Assembly (NCBI RefSeq): GCF_004104375.1
Contig: NZ_QOVM01000004.1
Coordinates: forward strand, 62,001-126,000
Origin: Leeuwenhoekiella aequorea
GTDB taxonomy: Bacteria > Bacteroidota > Bacteroidia > Flavobacteriales > Flavobacteriaceae
Reading direction: 5' to 3'
DNA: 64,000 nucleotides
The notes below the pieces were generated by a model. That model ran no database searches. It saw only the letters and a list, made by a program, of their open reading frames with translations, and had not been told where the DNA came from. A program made the translations under genes and the position numbers. Shown here piece after piece: positions 26,354 to 36,600 of this stretch (its first letter is position 1; every line of letters begins with the position of its first letter).

Positions 26354-28582
26354 CTAAAAACGATAGGTTATTTTTCCTCTTAAATAAAACGGGGTTCCCG
26401 GCGTAAAATGAATCTCCTCTACAGCCGCAGGCTCATTAAAGAGTCGGCTTTCTGTAGCAAACTGGGTCTCATTCCATTGGGTGTCAAAGAGATTTTCGAC
26501 AATTACGCCTAATGTCCATTTGTTCCAATTGTAATTCACATTAAAATCGGTTACAAAATAGCCTTCCGCAGTGATTGAATCATCCTCATTTGCCGCACGA
26601 TCGCCCAGCCATCTGTAGCCCAACGAACCTGAAAAACCTTTTAGATTTTCTACACTAAAACCACCCGCAGAGGTAAATTTTGGCGCAAGGGGAATATAAT
26701 CTGCTCCATCTGGCTCTTCGGTACTTCGGGTGTGGGTATAATTGCCGTCTGCATAGAAATACAACCAATCGAGAACTTGATAGCGGGCTCCCAGCTCTAC
26801 ACCCATACGTCGCGTTTTTCCGCTAGGTTCTACAATACCTGCATCACCTACATACACAAACTCCTGATCGAGAAAAAGCGTCCATAACGTAGCGTTAAGC
26901 GCAAGCTTTTCTGTAGGCTTCACAATAGTCCCCAGATCTGCGCTATATGCCGCCGGTAAAATATCTTCTCCACTATTTGCAACGACTACACGTGCATCAT
27001 TAGAATGAAAACCAATTCCTGTTTTTAAAGAAAGCTGCCAATTACGATTCACCGAAAAGACCGTATTAAATTTTGGACTAAAGGCAACTTTAGACTCGCT
27101 TTGCGCATCGTAAGTTTCGGTAAGCTTGTTGTAATAATCAAACTTAAAATAGTCTAATCGTACTGCAGGATTAAACGTGAACTTACCGGTTTTAAATTCG
27201 GTATTTAAAAATGCAAAAGCATTAAACTCATCTACATCACCATAGGCAAGACGGTTTAAGGTAATCTGTCTGTTGAGGGTATGTGCCAGTTCTACATCAT
27301 CTACATTATCATATCTAAACCCAATACCGGCTTGATAATCGAGTGTAGTGTTAGTAGATACCGCAAGCTCCCGCTGCTCATAGATACTTTGTAACCCGGC
27401 AATAAACCGATCTTCATGTTGCTTAATCTGATCGCCATTCACAGGATCTTCTAAGAAAAAGGTAAAATTAGAAAACAACTCAAAATCATATTTAGACACA
27501 TAAGCATTGGTTTTTAAAACCGCATCGTGTTCCAGATTTTTTAGGTGATTGAGGCTAAGGTTAGATCTGCTGGTTTGCCCGCCTTCAGTAGCGTCTATTG
27601 CTCCAAACCTACCTATCAAACCCTGATCGACCGCGCGCTGCGGGATTTGCCCGGAAGCATCCCACTTGCTCTGAAAATGAGACGCGGTAAGTGTAAGCTT
27701 GTCATTATTTGCATTAGTATACCCGTAACGTCCCATAACATTAAACCGATTAAAATTTTGTGGCGCATCAAAAGGACCATCGGTTAAATAAATCTCAGAA
27801 GCTACATAAGCGCTATGTTCGTTTTCATCAATAAGATTAAACATTCCCGTTAATCGGGAGGTGTTAAACTGGCCCGCTTCTAACGAAATACTACTAGCGT
27901 CAAGTTGGTCTTTTAAACGTAAATCTACATAGCCGGCTGTATTAAAATTCCCTTTATCTGCATAGTAAGCACCTTTACCAAAATCGATGTTCTGTATGGT
28001 TTCAGGAATCACAAAGTGCAAATCTGCATAGCCTTGACCGTGTGCGTGTGACACCATATTTACAGGCATCCCTTCTACGCTTATCGCGACATCGGTGCCG
28101 TGATCTACATCAAAACCCCTTAAGAAAATCTGTTCGGCTTTACCACCACCGGCGTGCTGGCCTATAAATAATCCGGGTACTTTTCTAAGTATTTCCTGTG
28201 AAGATTTCACCGGATTGAGTTGCAGGTCCACCGCGGCTATGCTGCTTAGTGTATTTACCTTTGAAGTAAGTACAATTTGATCTAGCGAAGTGCTCGCTTC
28301 CACTATTGTAAGTAGCTGAGATTGGGCAAGCATTTCTCTGGTAAGAATTTGTTTTTGAGTTTGAAAACCAAGTCTCGAGATTACTACAGAATCATTTATT
28401 TGTGCATTAGGAAGTATAAAATCCCCCTTGCTGTTTGTATGTGTATGTTTCCCGGTGTTGAGGTTGTAAATAGTCACATTCTCAATAGGATTGTTTTGAA
28501 TATCTAAAATATTTCCGGTAAAATTCTGAGCAAAACTCAGGTGTGCGCAAAGCGTAAAAAGCAGTAAAAAACTGTATTTCAT
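26354..28582 (-). CDS. TonB-dependent outer-membrane receptor, probable metal type
   Basis: 742 residues from the ATG at 28580-28582 (MKYSFLLLFTL; another ATG lies 18 bases upstream). Signal peptide to LSFAQ, then a carboxypeptidase-regulatory-like domain (about 20-95), a plug with LRGFDVDHGTDVAISVEG, and a barrel ending in FYLRGKITYRF. The plug contains the His-rich stretch MVSHAHGQGYADLHF. There is no SusD partner. The gene upstream encodes a His-rich envelope protein, so uptake of a transition metal such as Zn or Cu is likely but inferred. Confidence 0.8.
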   Translation of the reverse strand: MKYSFLLLFTLCAHLSFAQNFTGNILDIQNNPIENVTIYNLNTGKHTHTNSKGDFILPNAQINDSVVISRLGFQTQKQILTREMLAQSQLLTIVEASTSLDQIVLTSKVNTLSSIAAVDLQLNPVKSSQEILRKVPGLFIGQHAGGGKAEQIFLRGFDVDHGTDVAISVEGMPVNMVSHAHGQGYADLHFVIPETIQNIDFGKGAYYADKGNFNTAGYVDLRLKDQLDASSISLEAGQFNTSRLTGMFNLIDENEHSAYVASEIYLTDGPFDAPQNFNRFNVMGRYGYTNANNDKLTLTASHFQSKWDASGQIPQRAVDQGLIGRFGAIDATEGGQTSRSNLSLNHLKNLEHDAVLKTNAYVSKYDFELFSNFTFFLEDPVNGDQIKQHEDRFIAGLQSIYEQRELAVSTNTTLDYQAGIGFRYDNVDDVELAHTLNRQITLNRLAYGDVDEFNAFAFLNTEFKTGKFTFNPAVRLDYFKFDYYNKLTETYDAQSESKVAFSPKFNTVFSVNRNWQLSLKTGIGFHSNDARVVVANSGEDILPAAYSADLGTIVKPTEKLALNATLWTLFLDQEFVYVGDAGIVEPSGKTRRMGVELGARYQVLDWLYFYADGNYTHTRSTEEPDGADYIPLAPKFTSAGGFSVENLKGFSGSLGYRWLGDRAANEDDSITAEGYFVTDFNVNYNWNKWTLGVIVENLFDTQWNETQFATESRLFNEPAAVEEIHFTPGTPFYLRGKITYRF

Positions 28583-28696
28583 ATTTTTGTGTATTAACAT
28601 AATTGTATAAGCTGTATCTTCTTTTTCATTTAAAAAAGCACAGCATAGCGTGGCTAACCCTAAAGTAGCGGCTAGCGATAAAAATTATATGAAATA

Positions 28697-29131
28697 CTAC
28701 AGTTTAGGAGGTGGTGATGGGGTGTGGAGTGTCAACTGCTGATGTGTAGCAGCGATAAATTGGACTACAGACTCTTTTCTTAATTGAAAAGTCGCCAGGT
28801 CTGTTTTGAAATGTGCGCCAGGGAGGTGTTTATCAATTTTAACCGGCTCCTGTTCTTTTTTTTCTTGCTGAAAATCATCTCCAAAAGGCTCTAAAACTTG
28901 TTTGATGTATTCTAAAGTTCGGTGGTCGTGACCGGCTTCTGCAAGAAGCTGCTCGGCATTTAAAAAATCGTGATTGTGATCGCTAGAAGTTACGTGATCA
29001 AATTTATGTTCCAGATCGTGAACCAGTGTAAGTATCTCTTTTTGTAAGGGTGCTGCGACATACACAAGCGCCATAAACAGACTTGCAATTGCAATAGCTT
29101 TAGATCGTAAAAAAGACTCTTCTTTAAACAT
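28697..29131 (-). CDS. His-rich membrane-anchored protein, putative metal-linked
   Basis: 144 residues. One hydrophobic segment (about 12-32) anchors or exports the protein. After it come many His: LVHDLEHKFDHVTSSDHNHDF, EAGHDHRTLEY (split here by a short gap) and later H residues. The C-terminus is LHTPSPPPKL. I do not recognise a named family. The His/Asp spacing fits binding of Zn, Cu or Ni, and the position just upstream of the TonB receptor suggests a shared metal role, perhaps as periplasmic buffer or sensor. Confidence 0.6.
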   Translation of the reverse strand: MFKEESFLRSKAIAIASLFMALVYVAAPLQKEILTLVHDLEHKFDHVTSSDHNHDFLNAEQLLAEAGHDHRTLEYIKQVLEPFGDDFQQEKKEQEPVKIDKHLPGAHFKTDLATFQLRKESVVQFIAATHQQLTLHTPSPPPKL

Positions 29132-29251
29132 CAGGCTTCACTCAAAAACTGAAGTTTACAAAACTAATACTATACCTTTCTTAACCTTGATTATTTGGCT
29201 TAAAATTTAATCCTTAACCAAATATGTCTAAACGAGACTATACGGTAAATT

Positions 29252-29617
29252 TTAATTTTTAAAACTTCCTATATGCCAGAGTATTCCGGAAGGATCGTGC
29301 ACAAAAAACTCGGCTCCCCAGTCATTAGTCACAATTTCTGAAACCCGAACACCGGGATATTTTTGTGGCAATTGGAGCGCTTTTATATCAATCAGGAGCT
29401 GTTCTAAGTCTTCAACTTCCAGAAAAAGCATGCTATTATCTATCCAGTCTTTGACGTAGGCATCCTGCAAATAAAAGGAGAAATCTCCTAGTGTAAACAC
29501 TGCCATTTTAGGCGGAAGCAGCACTTCTTTAAAACCCAAATCCCGGTAAAACCTACGTGAAGTTTCAAAATCTTTAGCTCCTATAAACGGTCGAATGGAT
29601 TTGGGTTTAAAATTCAT
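29252..29617 (-). CDS. VOC (glyoxalase/bleomycin-resistance fold) protein
   Basis: 121 residues, the usual length of a one-unit VOC protein with two beta-alpha-beta-beta-beta modules. SIRPFIGAKDFETSRRFYRDLGF opens the first module and FFVHDPSGILWHIGSF closes the second. Family members bind metals or drugs, but the metal ligands are not fully clear here. It starts 1 base after the GDPD stop codon, so it is the last gene of that unit. Confidence 0.75.
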   Translation of the reverse strand: MNFKPKSIRPFIGAKDFETSRRFYRDLGFKEVLLPPKMAVFTLGDFSFYLQDAYVKDWIDNSMLFLEVEDLEQLLIDIKALQLPQKYPGVRVSEIVTNDWGAEFFVHDPSGILWHIGSFKN

Positions 29618-30538
29618 TTATTTCTTTAGTTTTTCAATTACCCGCTCCGGGTAATCGGTGATTATACCATCTACTTTTAAATTGATTACCGCATCAATAT
29701 CGGCAGGTTCGTTCACCGTCCACGGTATTACCCGCATACCCTTATCACGAATGGCGGTTACCTCAGCACTATCAAGCAATTTAAAATACGGACTATAAAT
29801 CTCTGGTTTGAAGCTTAACAGTTTCAAGTTTTCTTCAAGAGTTCTGTCCTCTACTAAATAAGCCAATTCGATCTGCGGATAATTACTGTGCATCGTCTCA
29901 AGTATGCGTATATCAAAAGACTGCATATTAATTTGACCCTCAGCCTTTTTATCCTGTACCACCTGCATTACCAGATCTACAAATTCATCTGGATCGGGTT
30001 GATATATTCCATAAATAGCCTCTTCAGATTTTATCTCAATATTAAACTTTACAGGCTTGAGATTTTCGGCTTTAATCGTCGCTGCAACGGTATCAAAAAC
30101 CTCACTTAGTAACGGCTTATAGGTTTTCATTTTTTGCTGCTGCGGAAAGCGTACATTCCCTTTAGAGCCACCGTCAAATTGTTTAATTTCGGCATAATCC
30201 ATCTCATAAAGGTTATATTCTTTTTCGGTTTCTTTAGCGATAAAATCCCCTGCAGGCGTTTGCATATAAAGGGCGAGCATATATGGCTCGTGGCTTACCA
30301 CTACCTTTTTATCTTTAGAGATCACTACATCAAGCTCCAGCACATCTACCCCTTTTCGTAATGCTCCCAGAAAAGCCTCGATAGAATTTTCGGGTAGATT
30401 ACCGCGCTCTCCTCGATGCCCTTGTACCTGTATTGTATGTTGTTCTGCTACCTTCATCGGTTCTTGCTTTTCAGATTTTGACTTACAGCCTGTCGCAATT
30501 AATACTAGTGTAAGTACTCCTAAAATTACATTTTTCAT
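29618..30538 (-). CDS. glycerophosphodiester phosphodiesterase lipoprotein
   Basis: 306 residues. Lipobox IATGC at residue 18 gives a membrane-anchored periplasmic or surface enzyme. The GDPD TIM-barrel is shown by QGHRGERGNLPENSIEAF (His41, Arg42, Glu50), VLELDVVISKDKKVVVSHEP (metal Glu/Asp and catalytic His) and VKFNIEIKSE. The end, MRVIPWTVNEPADIDAVINLKVDGIITDYPERV, is classic. It releases glycerol-3-phosphate from glycerophosphodiesters such as deacylated phospholipids. Together with the phosphoesterase and SusCD genes upstream it suggests organic phosphorus use. Confidence 0.9.
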   Translation of the reverse strand: MKNVILGVLTLVLIATGCKSKSEKQEPMKVAEQHTIQVQGHRGERGNLPENSIEAFLGALRKGVDVLELDVVISKDKKVVVSHEPYMLALYMQTPAGDFIAKETEKEYNLYEMDYAEIKQFDGGSKGNVRFPQQQKMKTYKPLLSEVFDTVAATIKAENLKPVKFNIEIKSEEAIYGIYQPDPDEFVDLVMQVVQDKKAEGQINMQSFDIRILETMHSNYPQIELAYLVEDRTLEENLKLLSFKPEIYSPYFKLLDSAEVTAIRDKGMRVIPWTVNEPADIDAVINLKVDGIITDYPERVIEKLKK

Positions 30539-30552
30539 TGTGGATTCAATTT

Positions 30553-30592
30553 AAAAAAAGCCCGCCATCTATTTTACAATATAGGCAGGCTC
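30553..30592 (-). terminator. probable terminator after the metallophosphoesterase gene
   Basis: Minus-strand stem GCCTGCC / GGCGGGC with supporting TAT/ATA pairs around a loop, followed by T7. It would separate, or attenuate transcription into, the GDPD-VOC genes. Confidence 0.6.
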
Positions 30593-30614
30593 AAACAAAC
30601 AAGTATAAAAAAAA

Positions 30615-32177
30615 CTATTCTAAACGATAGGCTGTTTCCCCCGTATGCGTTTTACCATATTGATCGGTCGCTCTAACTTCTACTTTATGGGTTCCTACTG
30701 GTAATTTTGCAGGTAAAGCAGCACGCCATAAATGTTTACTTGGCACGGGATTACTAGAGCGTCTTCCTTCAAGTAATTCTTCTGAAGTATCCCACTCATA
30801 AACAGAAAATTCATATGCCGGGTCCTGCTCTTCTACGTAGTGCATTTTTTTCCATTCGGTATCATCAACACGGTATTCTACTACATCTCCTTCTCTACCC
30901 ATAAAAAAATTAGCATAAATACCCGCTTTTGTATTTCTCCCTTGTGCTGCTACTTTAGGAGCAAAAATCTCAAGCTGATAATCTTCTGTTTTACCAGCAA
31001 CTTTATAATCTATCTTATATTGATTACCGTCAAAATGAATAAATGCATAACCCTTAGGTGTACCATCACGCATTGTAGAAACAGGTACCCCCTGCTCGTT
31101 TAACTTGCCCGAATACCAATCGCCGGATGTTGTACCTACATTGTACTCGTGATGCGGTTTGTCGCGCATAAAACCAGATTCCTTTCCAAAATAATCCTGA
31201 CGCTGAATATGCGTATGCGCAGATAATGATAAGGTGTTTTCAAAAGGCTGAAGCGCTTTAAATAAGCGTTCGCGGTCTGCATCTCTAAACGGATCTCCTT
31301 CGGGCTCACTAAGAGGTATGTGAAATGCCAGTACTACCAGATGATCTTTAGGCACAAATTTTAAATCATTTTCTACAAAAAGTAATTGGTCTTCTCTAAA
31401 TCCGCCCCAATAACTCTTCCCATCACGAGGATCTGGATATAAAATATCATCCAGTACGATCACGTGAATTTTACCGTAATTAAACGCATAATTAGCCGGG
31501 CCAAAATGGGCTTCATAAGTCTCATCGGTGTCAGAATCTGTAGCGGCATCAAAATTCATATCGTGATTACCCATTACATTAAACCATGGAATTCCCACCT
31601 GCTGCGTAGCTGCGATATACGGATTAAATAAATCAAGATCATTACCTACTAAATCTCCCAGACTCAAACCAAATTCAACATCTTTAATCCCTACAACTTC
31701 AGAAACCACCCCTTTAGCAAAGAAAGCAACTTCTTCTTCGGTGTACGGTTGTGGATCTCCAAATATCAACGCCGTAAAACGTTCTTTTTCAGTAGTAGGT
31801 AATACCGCAAAATCTACAGATCGCGGAAGTTTCCCCGTTGGGGCAATTCCAGCAAATTCTGATTTTACAGATCCTTTTGGTCTATAACTATAATAAAATT
31901 GAGGAAGGTTGTTTTCATCTACAGGAAGGCTGTAACCCGCAGGTTTGATAACAGCGAGGGTTTGACCATCTACAACTGGAAGCTTATATTTTCCGCTTGC
32001 ATCAGTGCGCACGACTAGTTCGCCATTTGTAACAGAAACATTGGGGATTCCTTTTTCAGAACGATCCTTTTTTCCGTTTGCATTCGCATCTTCATAAACA
32101 AAACCTGAAGCTTGTTCCTGAGCAAATACGCTTAGAGAAATCATACAGCCGAATAGGGCTACTTTAAAATTTTTCAT
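30615..32177 (-). CDS. secreted calcineurin-like metallophosphoesterase, three-domain
   Basis: 520 residues with signal peptide (to SVFAQ). An N-terminal SdrD B-like/MetallophosN domain (about 22-125) starts GFVYEDANANGKKDRSEKG. The catalytic domain (about 130-345) has FGDPQPY, LSLGDLVGND, NVMGNHDMNFD, LAFHIPLSEP and SAHTHIQRQ, which are the two-metal ligands in order. A C-terminal beta domain (about 350-520) follows. The enzyme should hydrolyse a phosphomono- or diester outside the cytoplasm. It lies 20 bases after the SusD-like gene and is likely fed by that transporter pair. Confidence 0.85.
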   Translation of the reverse strand: MKNFKVALFGCMISLSVFAQEQASGFVYEDANANGKKDRSEKGIPNVSVTNGELVVRTDASGKYKLPVVDGQTLAVIKPAGYSLPVDENNLPQFYYSYRPKGSVKSEFAGIAPTGKLPRSVDFAVLPTTEKERFTALIFGDPQPYTEEEVAFFAKGVVSEVVGIKDVEFGLSLGDLVGNDLDLFNPYIAATQQVGIPWFNVMGNHDMNFDAATDSDTDETYEAHFGPANYAFNYGKIHVIVLDDILYPDPRDGKSYWGGFREDQLLFVENDLKFVPKDHLVVLAFHIPLSEPEGDPFRDADRERLFKALQPFENTLSLSAHTHIQRQDYFGKESGFMRDKPHHEYNVGTTSGDWYSGKLNEQGVPVSTMRDGTPKGYAFIHFDGNQYKIDYKVAGKTEDYQLEIFAPKVAAQGRNTKAGIYANFFMGREGDVVEYRVDDTEWKKMHYVEEQDPAYEFSVYEWDTSEELLEGRRSSNPVPSKHLWRAALPAKLPVGTHKVEVRATDQYGKTHTGETAYRLE

Positions 32178-32197
32178 CAGTTTTAGCTTTTCTATTA

Positions 32198-33631
32198 TTA
32201 GTTATCCCACCAAACTTTAGTGTTTATTGAATCATCACCTCCCAGCAATTTTAAAGCTGCACCATAATTTGATGCATTACTGATTTGCACATCAGAAGGA
32301 TATTGAAAACGAGCCGGCATAATACCGTCATTAAGCATAGCTTCTGTTGTAGGTAATACCGGTAAACCTGTTCTGCGATACTCGAACCACTGCTGGTAAT
32401 CTACAAAGTAGAGCGCAAAATATTTCTGCAGTAAGATTTGTGCTAAAGTCCCGTCGTATGCTGCCGCCGGATTCTCAAAATAATCTGGAGTAATCTCTGT
32501 TTCCAGTTGCTCAATTGCTCCTTTAACGCCATTTTGATAATGTACTTCTGCATTAGAAGTATAACCACGTTGCGCCATTTCTGCCTTTATAAATTCTACT
32601 TCTGCGTAGGTAAAAAGAAATATCTGCATAGGGTTTTCTACCTGCTCTCTATTTAAGTTGCTGGCATCATAATCAAATTGTGATTCGCTACCTGCATACG
32701 CACTAGGAATACCTTTATATCCTAGAGACACACCGGCAAGATCTTTTGCTTCTGTCGCAATAATAGGTCTGCGCGGATCTTCTAGTGCATTTAAATTATC
32801 GACAAAGAAAGAGGCCATTTTTGTACCTAATGGAAAATCTTGTGGTCGACCCCAAGGTGATACATTAGGCGTGATACCCGTAACTTGTAAAATGGCAGAT
32901 TCTGCTGTGCTTTCAAAAACAGGATAGGTCGCTGGGTTATTTATCATTGCTGCCAACTTTGTAAACGCACCGGTTTCAGTACGGTTTGAAATACGTAGTA
33001 ACAAGCGCATGTGCACCGCATTAGTAAGCTTTTGCCACAATTCGATATCATTATGGAATAAAATATCCTCTGCATAAACCATATCCAGACTGGTATCATA
33101 AATAGAATTTGCCCGCTCCAGATCTTCCAGAATAGTCTCATAAACTGTCTGCTGACTGTCAAAAGCCGGGTAGAAGTTTCCTTCTTCTCCATTTACTGCT
33201 TCGGTCATAGGCACAGGACCAAAGAGATCGGTAAGATTTGAGTAACACATCGCTTTAAGCGTTAGTGCGATAGCCTCATAATTAGGATCTTCGGCTGCAA
33301 TAGATGCAAGTTCCATTTCTTTAATATTATTCAACCACTTGTAATAATAATACCACGAGGAGTTTCCTATATTTTGACTTACATCATACCGGTGTAATCC
33401 ACCCGAAACACTGGGGAAAGGCAGCGTTACCTGCATCAAGTCAAAAGTAATCCCGTGAGCTCTGCCTGCATTGTGACTTGCCAGACCATAAATAATAGGA
33501 TTAATTAATGTCCCGGGACTTATCTCTGCAATACGATTAGGGTCTTCATTTATTTCTTCAAAATTACCGGTACAAGCTGCCAGAAGCATTAAGAAGCTTA
33601 AACCTGTAAAAAGTGTTTTTAAATTTTTCAT
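32198..33631 (-). CDS. SusD/RagB-like lipoprotein (SusD-like_2 type)
   Basis: 477-residue surface lipoprotein with lipobox LLAAC. EEINEDPNRIAEISPGTLINPIIYG at the N-terminus and ALTLKAMCYSNLTDLFGPVPMTEA are hallmarks of the SusD/SusD-like_2 group. The TPR-rich middle and YQQWFEYRRTGLPVL near the end are also typical. It caps the SusC-like transporter and captures the ligand. The gene follows the SusC-like gene by 9 bases. Its usual ligand would be a glycan, but here the downstream enzymes are phosphatases. Confidence 0.87.
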   Translation of the reverse strand: MKNLKTLFTGLSFLMLLAACTGNFEEINEDPNRIAEISPGTLINPIIYGLASHNAGRAHGITFDLMQVTLPFPSVSGGLHRYDVSQNIGNSSWYYYYKWLNNIKEMELASIAAEDPNYEAIALTLKAMCYSNLTDLFGPVPMTEAVNGEEGNFYPAFDSQQTVYETILEDLERANSIYDTSLDMVYAEDILFHNDIELWQKLTNAVHMRLLLRISNRTETGAFTKLAAMINNPATYPVFESTAESAILQVTGITPNVSPWGRPQDFPLGTKMASFFVDNLNALEDPRRPIIATEAKDLAGVSLGYKGIPSAYAGSESQFDYDASNLNREQVENPMQIFLFTYAEVEFIKAEMAQRGYTSNAEVHYQNGVKGAIEQLETEITPDYFENPAAAYDGTLAQILLQKYFALYFVDYQQWFEYRRTGLPVLPTTEAMLNDGIMPARFQYPSDVQISNASNYGAALKLLGGDDSINTKVWWDN

Positions 33632-33640
33632 CTTAGTCTT

Positions 33641-36600
33641 TTATAAGTTTACTTTAAGATTAAAACCATAGGTTGCCGGTGATGGCATTTGTCCCATTTC
33701 GATACCTGGTAAAATCGTATCACCATTTAAAGCCGCGGTCTCAGGATCATAAATTGGAAAATCTGAAACGGTTGCCAGATTACGACCAAAAACAGAGATA
33801 TTGAGTGCTGTAATCCCGCTGTTACCTAATAAACGTTTAGGAAATGCGTATTGCAAACTCACCTCTCTAAGCTTCAAAAATGAAGCATCAAATGAGTTAG
33901 ATTCTACATTTGCCCGGCGGTAATACCGGTTGTACCAGTCTGGAGTGATTGCCTCAGTCGTATTTGGGCTATAAGTACCATCCTCATTTAAAACAACACC
34001 ATCACCTACAATAACCCCTTCTTCACGACCTTCAAAGGTGGAGCGCAGTTTACCTTGTTGCGTAAGTTTATGATGGGTCTGTGAATAAATAATACCACCA
34101 TACTGCCCGTCTAACATAACATTAAGTGTTACCGGCCCAAAATTAAAGCTGTTGTATAAACCTGCTTTCCAGTCTGGACTTGCATCACCTATGTATTGTA
34201 TCTCGTCTGGATAAGCAGGTAATCCCGCATTATCATAAACAATCTCACCTTCTGGAGAACGCACAAAACCATACCCATAAATCGCAGTTGTCGTACCTCC
34301 CACTTTTGCCAGTAAAGTTGCGTTACCACCAGAACCTATTTCTTGTTGACCGTCTATCCCATCTGCAAGCTCCATAACTTTGTTCCAGTTTCTGGAGAAG
34401 GTAAGTGTGCTGCTCCATTTAAATTTTTTAGTGTCAAAAATCTTTCCGGTTAGGGTTAATTCTACACCACGGTTACGTACTTCACCAGAATTTAATACTC
34501 CAGAGCTATAGCCCGTTGTAATATCTAGCGGCACTGAGATAATCTGGTTTTTAGTAAGTGTTTGATAAACGGTCGCATCCAGATTAAGTCTGTTTTTAAG
34601 CAGTCGCGCTTCCAGACCTGTTTCAAAACTGGTAGTGATTTCGGGTTTAAAATTCCCATTATAAAGGTTTGTAGGAACTGTTGCCGAACTTGGAAATGCA
34701 CTCTGACTATAATATTTACTCGTCTTATACGGATCTGTATCATTACCTACCTCTGCAAATGAAAAACGGTATTTTAAATAATCTACAGCCTTTGGAAGCT
34801 CAAAAACTTCAGATAAAATAACACTTGCATTTGCTGAAGGATAGAAGAAAGAGTTATTAGCTGTAGGAAGTGTACTTGACCAGTCGTTTCTACCAGTTAC
34901 ATCAAGAAACAACTTATTCTCAAAAGAAAGAGAGACTAAACCATAAAGACTATTTACCTTTTTATTTTTGTCATACGTCTGTACAATGGGATTGTTAATT
35001 CCGTTTGCAAGTTTATACACTGCAGGTACCACAAGACCATCTACAGATGCATCGGTACGACGGTATTTATAATCCATTGCATTACCACCTACAGAAGCCG
35101 ATAAGCCTATTTTTTCTGAAAGGTCATTTTTATAACTCAATAAAAAGTCTGTGTTTACCTCTTGTTTCCAGATATCCTGCGTCTCGTAAAATCCATTTTT
35201 ATAGCGATTAATACTATAGGGTCGTATTTGCTCACGATCTTGATTATACGTATTTAAAGAAGCACGTAACATTAAATCAAGATTAGGAGCCAGATCTATA
35301 TTTGAAAATATATTACCTACAATTTGGCTACTTGCAAGTGGGTTTGTTGCTTCATAGGCAATTAAATAGGGGTTGTCTATATAGGAGCTAAAAGGCTGTA
35401 TCTGCTGAATTTGATTTTGTCCTTCCTGCCAGATGGGTCTCAGCCAATCAAGATCAACATTGGGGTTTTGGAAAATCATAAAATAAGCGATAGACCCATT
35501 ATTGTAACCTGTACTTGGCAGATTATCACTGCTTCGGTTATTGTAATTAACCACCGAACCTATCTTAATATGTTCTGAAATCTGATAGTTAGAATTTATG
35601 GAAGCCGTGATTCGCTCGTAACCAGTATTTGGCATAATCCATTCATTCTTAGAATGTCCTACAGAAAGTCGCATCGATCCTTTATCGTTTCCGCCTTGGA
35701 GAGACAAGTTATTTGTAAAAGTTACTCCAGTACGCCAAAAATCTTTACGGTTATCTTTATAAGCAGTCCATGGCTGGCGTTCTAGCGATTGGCCTTTAAC
35801 CGTAGGGTCATATTGATAATATTCTTGTCCGTCAAAGCGAGGTCCCCAGGCACTACTTGTACTCCCCGTATTGTTACCATCTTCAGAACCGCCATACGAG
35901 TAATAGGGATCACCCGCGGCGTTAAAACTTTTACCGGTACCTTGCCCGTATTCGTATTGCCAATCTGGCCAGCGCTGTATTACATCAAGGTTTACGCTTG
36001 AGTTATACGTAAGTCCCAGTCCTGTAGTTTGCTTACCCGATTTTGTTGTAATTACAAGAGCACCATTAGCAGCACGACTACCATAAAGTGCGGTTGCACC
36101 GGGACCTTTTAAAACGGTAACACTTTCTATATCGTCAAGATTTAAATCTGAAATACCGTTTCCATAATCTATTGGAGAATCTTCACCAATATAGGACGCC
36201 GAAGAGCCAGAAGTTGTCATCTCACTATTAACAGGAACCCCGTCAACGACGATTAAAGCATTATTTCCATTAGGATTTAATGAGTTGTTACCGCGTAATG
36301 TGATTTGTTGTGAGTTTAAAGGACCAGAACCTGATGAAACAATATTTAAACCCGCAACTTTACCTTTTAATCCAGAAGACCAGTTAGTGGGCATAGTCTG
36401 CGACAGATTATCGGCACTGATCGTCGCTTGAGAGAATCCGAGTCTTTTTTCTTCTCTCTTAATTCCTAATGCCGTTACTACCACTTCATTAAGGGCATTT
36501 ACATTAGCTTCCAGAACTATTGTCATTGCTGCACCGGTTTGTGCTGCTACTGTTTGTGTTTCAAAACCTATAAATGAAACTTCTAGAACTGCAGAATTTG

